Shown here: positions 32,505 to 34,125 of the stretch, one piece after another
Numbering within the stretch: position 1 is the first letter of the stretch
Layout: each line of letters starts with the position of its first letter
Assembly: GCA_964469555.1 (NCBI GenBank)
Contig: CAYYAQ010000048.1
Location: 1-34,125 of the forward strand
Direction: 5' to 3'
DNA: 34,125 nucleotides
Source of the DNA: CAYYAQ01 sp964469555
GTDB lineage: Bacteria > Planctomycetota > UBA1135 > UBA2386
The notes under the pieces: generated by a model
Databases searched by the model: none
What the model was told of the DNA's origin: nothing
Seen by the model: the letters and a program-made list of their open reading frames with translations, nothing else
Program-made: the position numbers and the translations under genes

Positions 32505-32541
32505 GTTGGTTTCTCCTCAGGCTTCGTACACGAAGGACTGG

Positions 32542-33426
32542 TCACCGTATCCGGTCCTTGCCCGCGGTGGGGTCTATTGTCTTCCTGATCGTGCTCCCAG
32601 GCTGCGCCGCCGGATCCAGGCCGGCTGCCCAAGCGCAGCCGCGGCGGAAGAGAGCGCCGACAGCTGGTACGGCGAGTGCGCGCACATCGTGTCCGAGCGG
32701 AGAATGAAATACCCGGCCTGCGCCGTACCGCAACACGAACGCCATGGGGTGGCGTTTCCCGTCTACGTTCGAACGCGCGTCGGCGAGGACGGTGACCGGT
32801 GTCGTCCCCTCCAGGCAGGTGTACAGTTCGTCGGTCGTCTCGAACGAAGTCATGCCGCGAGTGACGGCGTGGTCGGTCTCGAGGATTTCGACGCGGAAGC
32901 GGCCGTAGCGATCGTGACCGCGGAACTTCGGGTTCCACACTCGTCCGGCGAGCGTCTCGAACTCCTGCTTGTACTCTTGGAACGCGCCGCACGCAAAGTG
33001 GACGAGAACGAGGCCCCCACCCGCACGGACAAAACGGGTCAAGTTGTCGTAGCCGTCGCGTCCCGGCACCGCCGGATCGTAGTTCTTGAAGTGCAACACT
33101 ACGGCGTCGTAGGCGCGCAGGTCAGCCGAAGCGAGCTGCGTGAGGTCGCGCACCACGTCCACCGTCAGTCGCGAGTCGGCGATGAGTTGCCGCCGCAGCA
33201 CTGCTTCGGTCCGCTGCCACTTGTGGCCCGGGTAGTCTTCCCCGGTGACGATCAACACCTTTCCTTGTGTCTTGGTCCGGGCACCGGCGCCACGGGACGG
33301 TGCTTCCGTCGGGACTCGGCATCCGATCAACCCTGTTGCCACCAGGGCCGCCACCGCGAGAAGGACCCTCGACGCGGCGCGCGGACGATTCCTTGCTTCG
33401 ACCAGCACTTTCGTAGCGTTCACCAT
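32542..33426 (-). CDS. ThuA-like domain lipoprotein
   Basis: From ATG 33424-33426 the product has 294 residues and a lipoprotein signal with lipobox LIGC (Cys36). The ThuA-like class I glutamine amidotransferase-type fold follows: VLIVTGEDYPGHKWQRT, YDAVVLHFKNYD, GGGLVLVHFACGAF, an ETDHAVTRGM segment and VFHSPLGHD near the end. The Cys in HFACGAF sits where the nucleophile elbow would be, but ThuA proteins are not established amidotransferases and their reaction is uncertain. Planctomycetes encode many exported copies near sugar oxidoreductases. Here it is the first gene of the operon with the isomerase (37 bases) and the Gfo/Idh/MocA enzyme, so a role in handling an oxidised sugar outside the cytoplasm is inferred. 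Confidence 0.82.
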   Translation of the reverse strand: MVNATKVLVEARNRPRAASRVLLAVAALVATGLIGCRVPTEAPSRGAGARTKTQGKVLIVTGEDYPGHKWQRTEAVLRRQLIADSRLTVDVVRDLTQLASADLRAYDAVVLHFKNYDPAVPGRDGYDNLTRFVRAGGGLVLVHFACGAFQEYKQEFETLAGRVWNPKFRGHDRYGRFRVEILETDHAVTRGMTSFETTDELYTCLEGTTPVTVLADARSNVDGKRHPMAFVLRYGAGRVFHSPLGHDVRALAVPAVGALFRRGCAWAAGLDPAAQPGSTIRKTIDPTAGKDRIR

Positions 33427-33578
33427 CGACTTCGGGTTGGGTCCCGCCGATCGTCGCACCGCGTCGGTCCCGGCACAAGGATGGACGAAGTGCCGCGTCA
33501 ACAATTGACCCACCTGCTTCCGATCGCTCGTTGCGCGCGGGGACCTCACCCTCCGGCTCTCGCCAGAGGCCATCGTTC

Positions 33579-33990
33579 CTACGCCGGTTCCCGATTCTCC
33601 TGGCACGCCAGCAAGGGGAGCGCGAGAACTACGGCGGCCGCGATCATGCCTTCGTGGCCGCCCCAGGGTGGCGTGTGCTCCACGAACCCCCGATAGCTCT
33701 TCGACAGCAGTTGACCGCCCACCACGACGTTCCAGCGCATGGCCGGCACCTGCACCAGAACGAGCAAACCAGCCAACCCACTGAGACGCATCATCCACCG
33801 GGGATCGAGCTTGGGGCGAATCGCAACCAGCAGGAGCAGGAAGGGACAGAGGGAGCCAAGGAGAACCTGCACGAGACCGTAGGACACGGCCAGGTGCTCC
33901 GTGATCAGGGTTGAGGCGGCATGCCATTCGGCCCCGGACTCGTAGACCCTGCGCGCCAACTCCAACGTCTCCAGGCACACTGCCAGGTCG
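33579..33990 (-). pseudogene. C-terminal part of an NrfD-type membrane subunit
   Basis: The minus-strand frame ends at TAG 33579-33581. It holds three or four membrane helices with YGLVQVLLGSLCPFLLLL and VPAMRWNVVVGGQLLSKSYRGF. The RWN-VVVGGQ element is the hallmark of NrfD/polysulfide-reductase quinol-interacting subunits. The protein is normally 300-450 residues with eight to ten helices; only the last third is present. At about 33990 the frame becomes the antisense of a transposase-like fragment, so the front of the gene has been lost there. Confidence 0.6.
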
Positions 33991-33993
33991 GTT

Positions 33994-34125
33994 GCCGACC
34001 CCAACGGCGACAGCTTCACCTTCAAGGACAAGCGACGACACCCGGAGCGGATGTTGTGGTCCGAGCTTGTGCAGCGGGTGTTTCTCGCGGCTGTGTTGCA
34101 CTGTCCCCGCGGTGGCGGCGCCGGG
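33994..34125 (+). mobile_element. Transposase-like fragment (IS91-type C-terminal region)
   Basis: The plus-strand frame up to the window edge reads HPERMLWSELVQRVFLAAVLHCPRGGG. IS91-family Y2 transposases have a WAELLRRVF-x-x-D-x-L-x-CPRCGG segment before their C-terminal zinc-ribbon-like end. Here the second Cys is Gly, which points to decay. No terminal sequence can be seen. It abuts the broken NrfD gene. Confidence 0.5.

Overview
The window is GC-rich bacterial DNA that most resembles a free-living, probably aquatic member of the Planctomycetota. This is an inference from gene content. The evidence is secreted LamG, sialidase and PQQ-type proteins with the Gly/Cys-rich C-terminal module typical of planctomycete exported proteins, Tat-exported Gfo/Idh/MocA oxidoreductases beside a ThuA-like protein and a TIM-barrel sugar isomerase, a planctomycete-style flavoprotein/polyferredoxin fusion, and few Shine-Dalgarno sequences. 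Three runs of ten Ns (1777-1786, 16651-16660, 31730-31739) mark scaffold joins. Each lies inside a minus-strand gene that can be followed on both sides, so the joins look right but the gap lengths are placeholders.

Layout. (1) 1-4048: a surface glycan or glycolipid locus. A minus-strand operon (GT2 glycosyltransferase, a 35-codon mini-ORF made of pentapeptide repeats, NAD-dependent epimerase, SAM methyltransferase) diverges from a PIG-V-like mannosyltransferase and a membrane-anchored partner. (2) 4049-11218: a ribose/inositol-type sugar ABC importer (lipoprotein binding protein, double ATPase, permease with an unusual extracytoplasmic insert), a small exported protein and a Tat-exported oxidoreductase. 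Two copies of a ~240-bp element stand directly upstream of the importer and of the oxidoreductase. (3) 11219-14321: a scrap zone with a truncated CPBP-like membrane protein, an ECF sigma fragment joined to a prenyltransferase-like fragment, one intact acyltransferase, and an S41 peptidase tail. (4) 14322-20499: secreted proteins: a sialidase, a LamG protein in the same operon, and a large unknown exported protein with a clear terminator. (5) 20500-25672: a two-domain haem-oxygenase-like diiron protein whose first domain has lost its metal ligands, a small acidic protein, an SGNH hydrolase preceded by the remnant of a second copy, and the tail of a sigma factor. (6) 25784-29815: a flavoprotein/4Fe-4S membrane redox protein divergent from a TetR-lipoprotein-membrane protein operon with a candidate operator. 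(7) 29882-34125: a truncated glycoside-hydrolase-like gene, a sugar-catabolism operon (ThuA-like, sugar isomerase/epimerase, Gfo/Idh/MocA), and an NrfD remnant broken by a transposase-like fragment.

The intact genes suggest capture of exogenous glycans and sugars (sialidase, importer, oxidoreductases, isomerase) plus construction of a decorated cell surface. The most unusual features are the duplicated 240-bp upstream element, the permease insert, the asymmetric two-domain diiron protein, the pentapeptide mini-ORF, the redox fusion and the high density of gene fragments. No single classical defence, CRISPR or biosynthetic system is visible.
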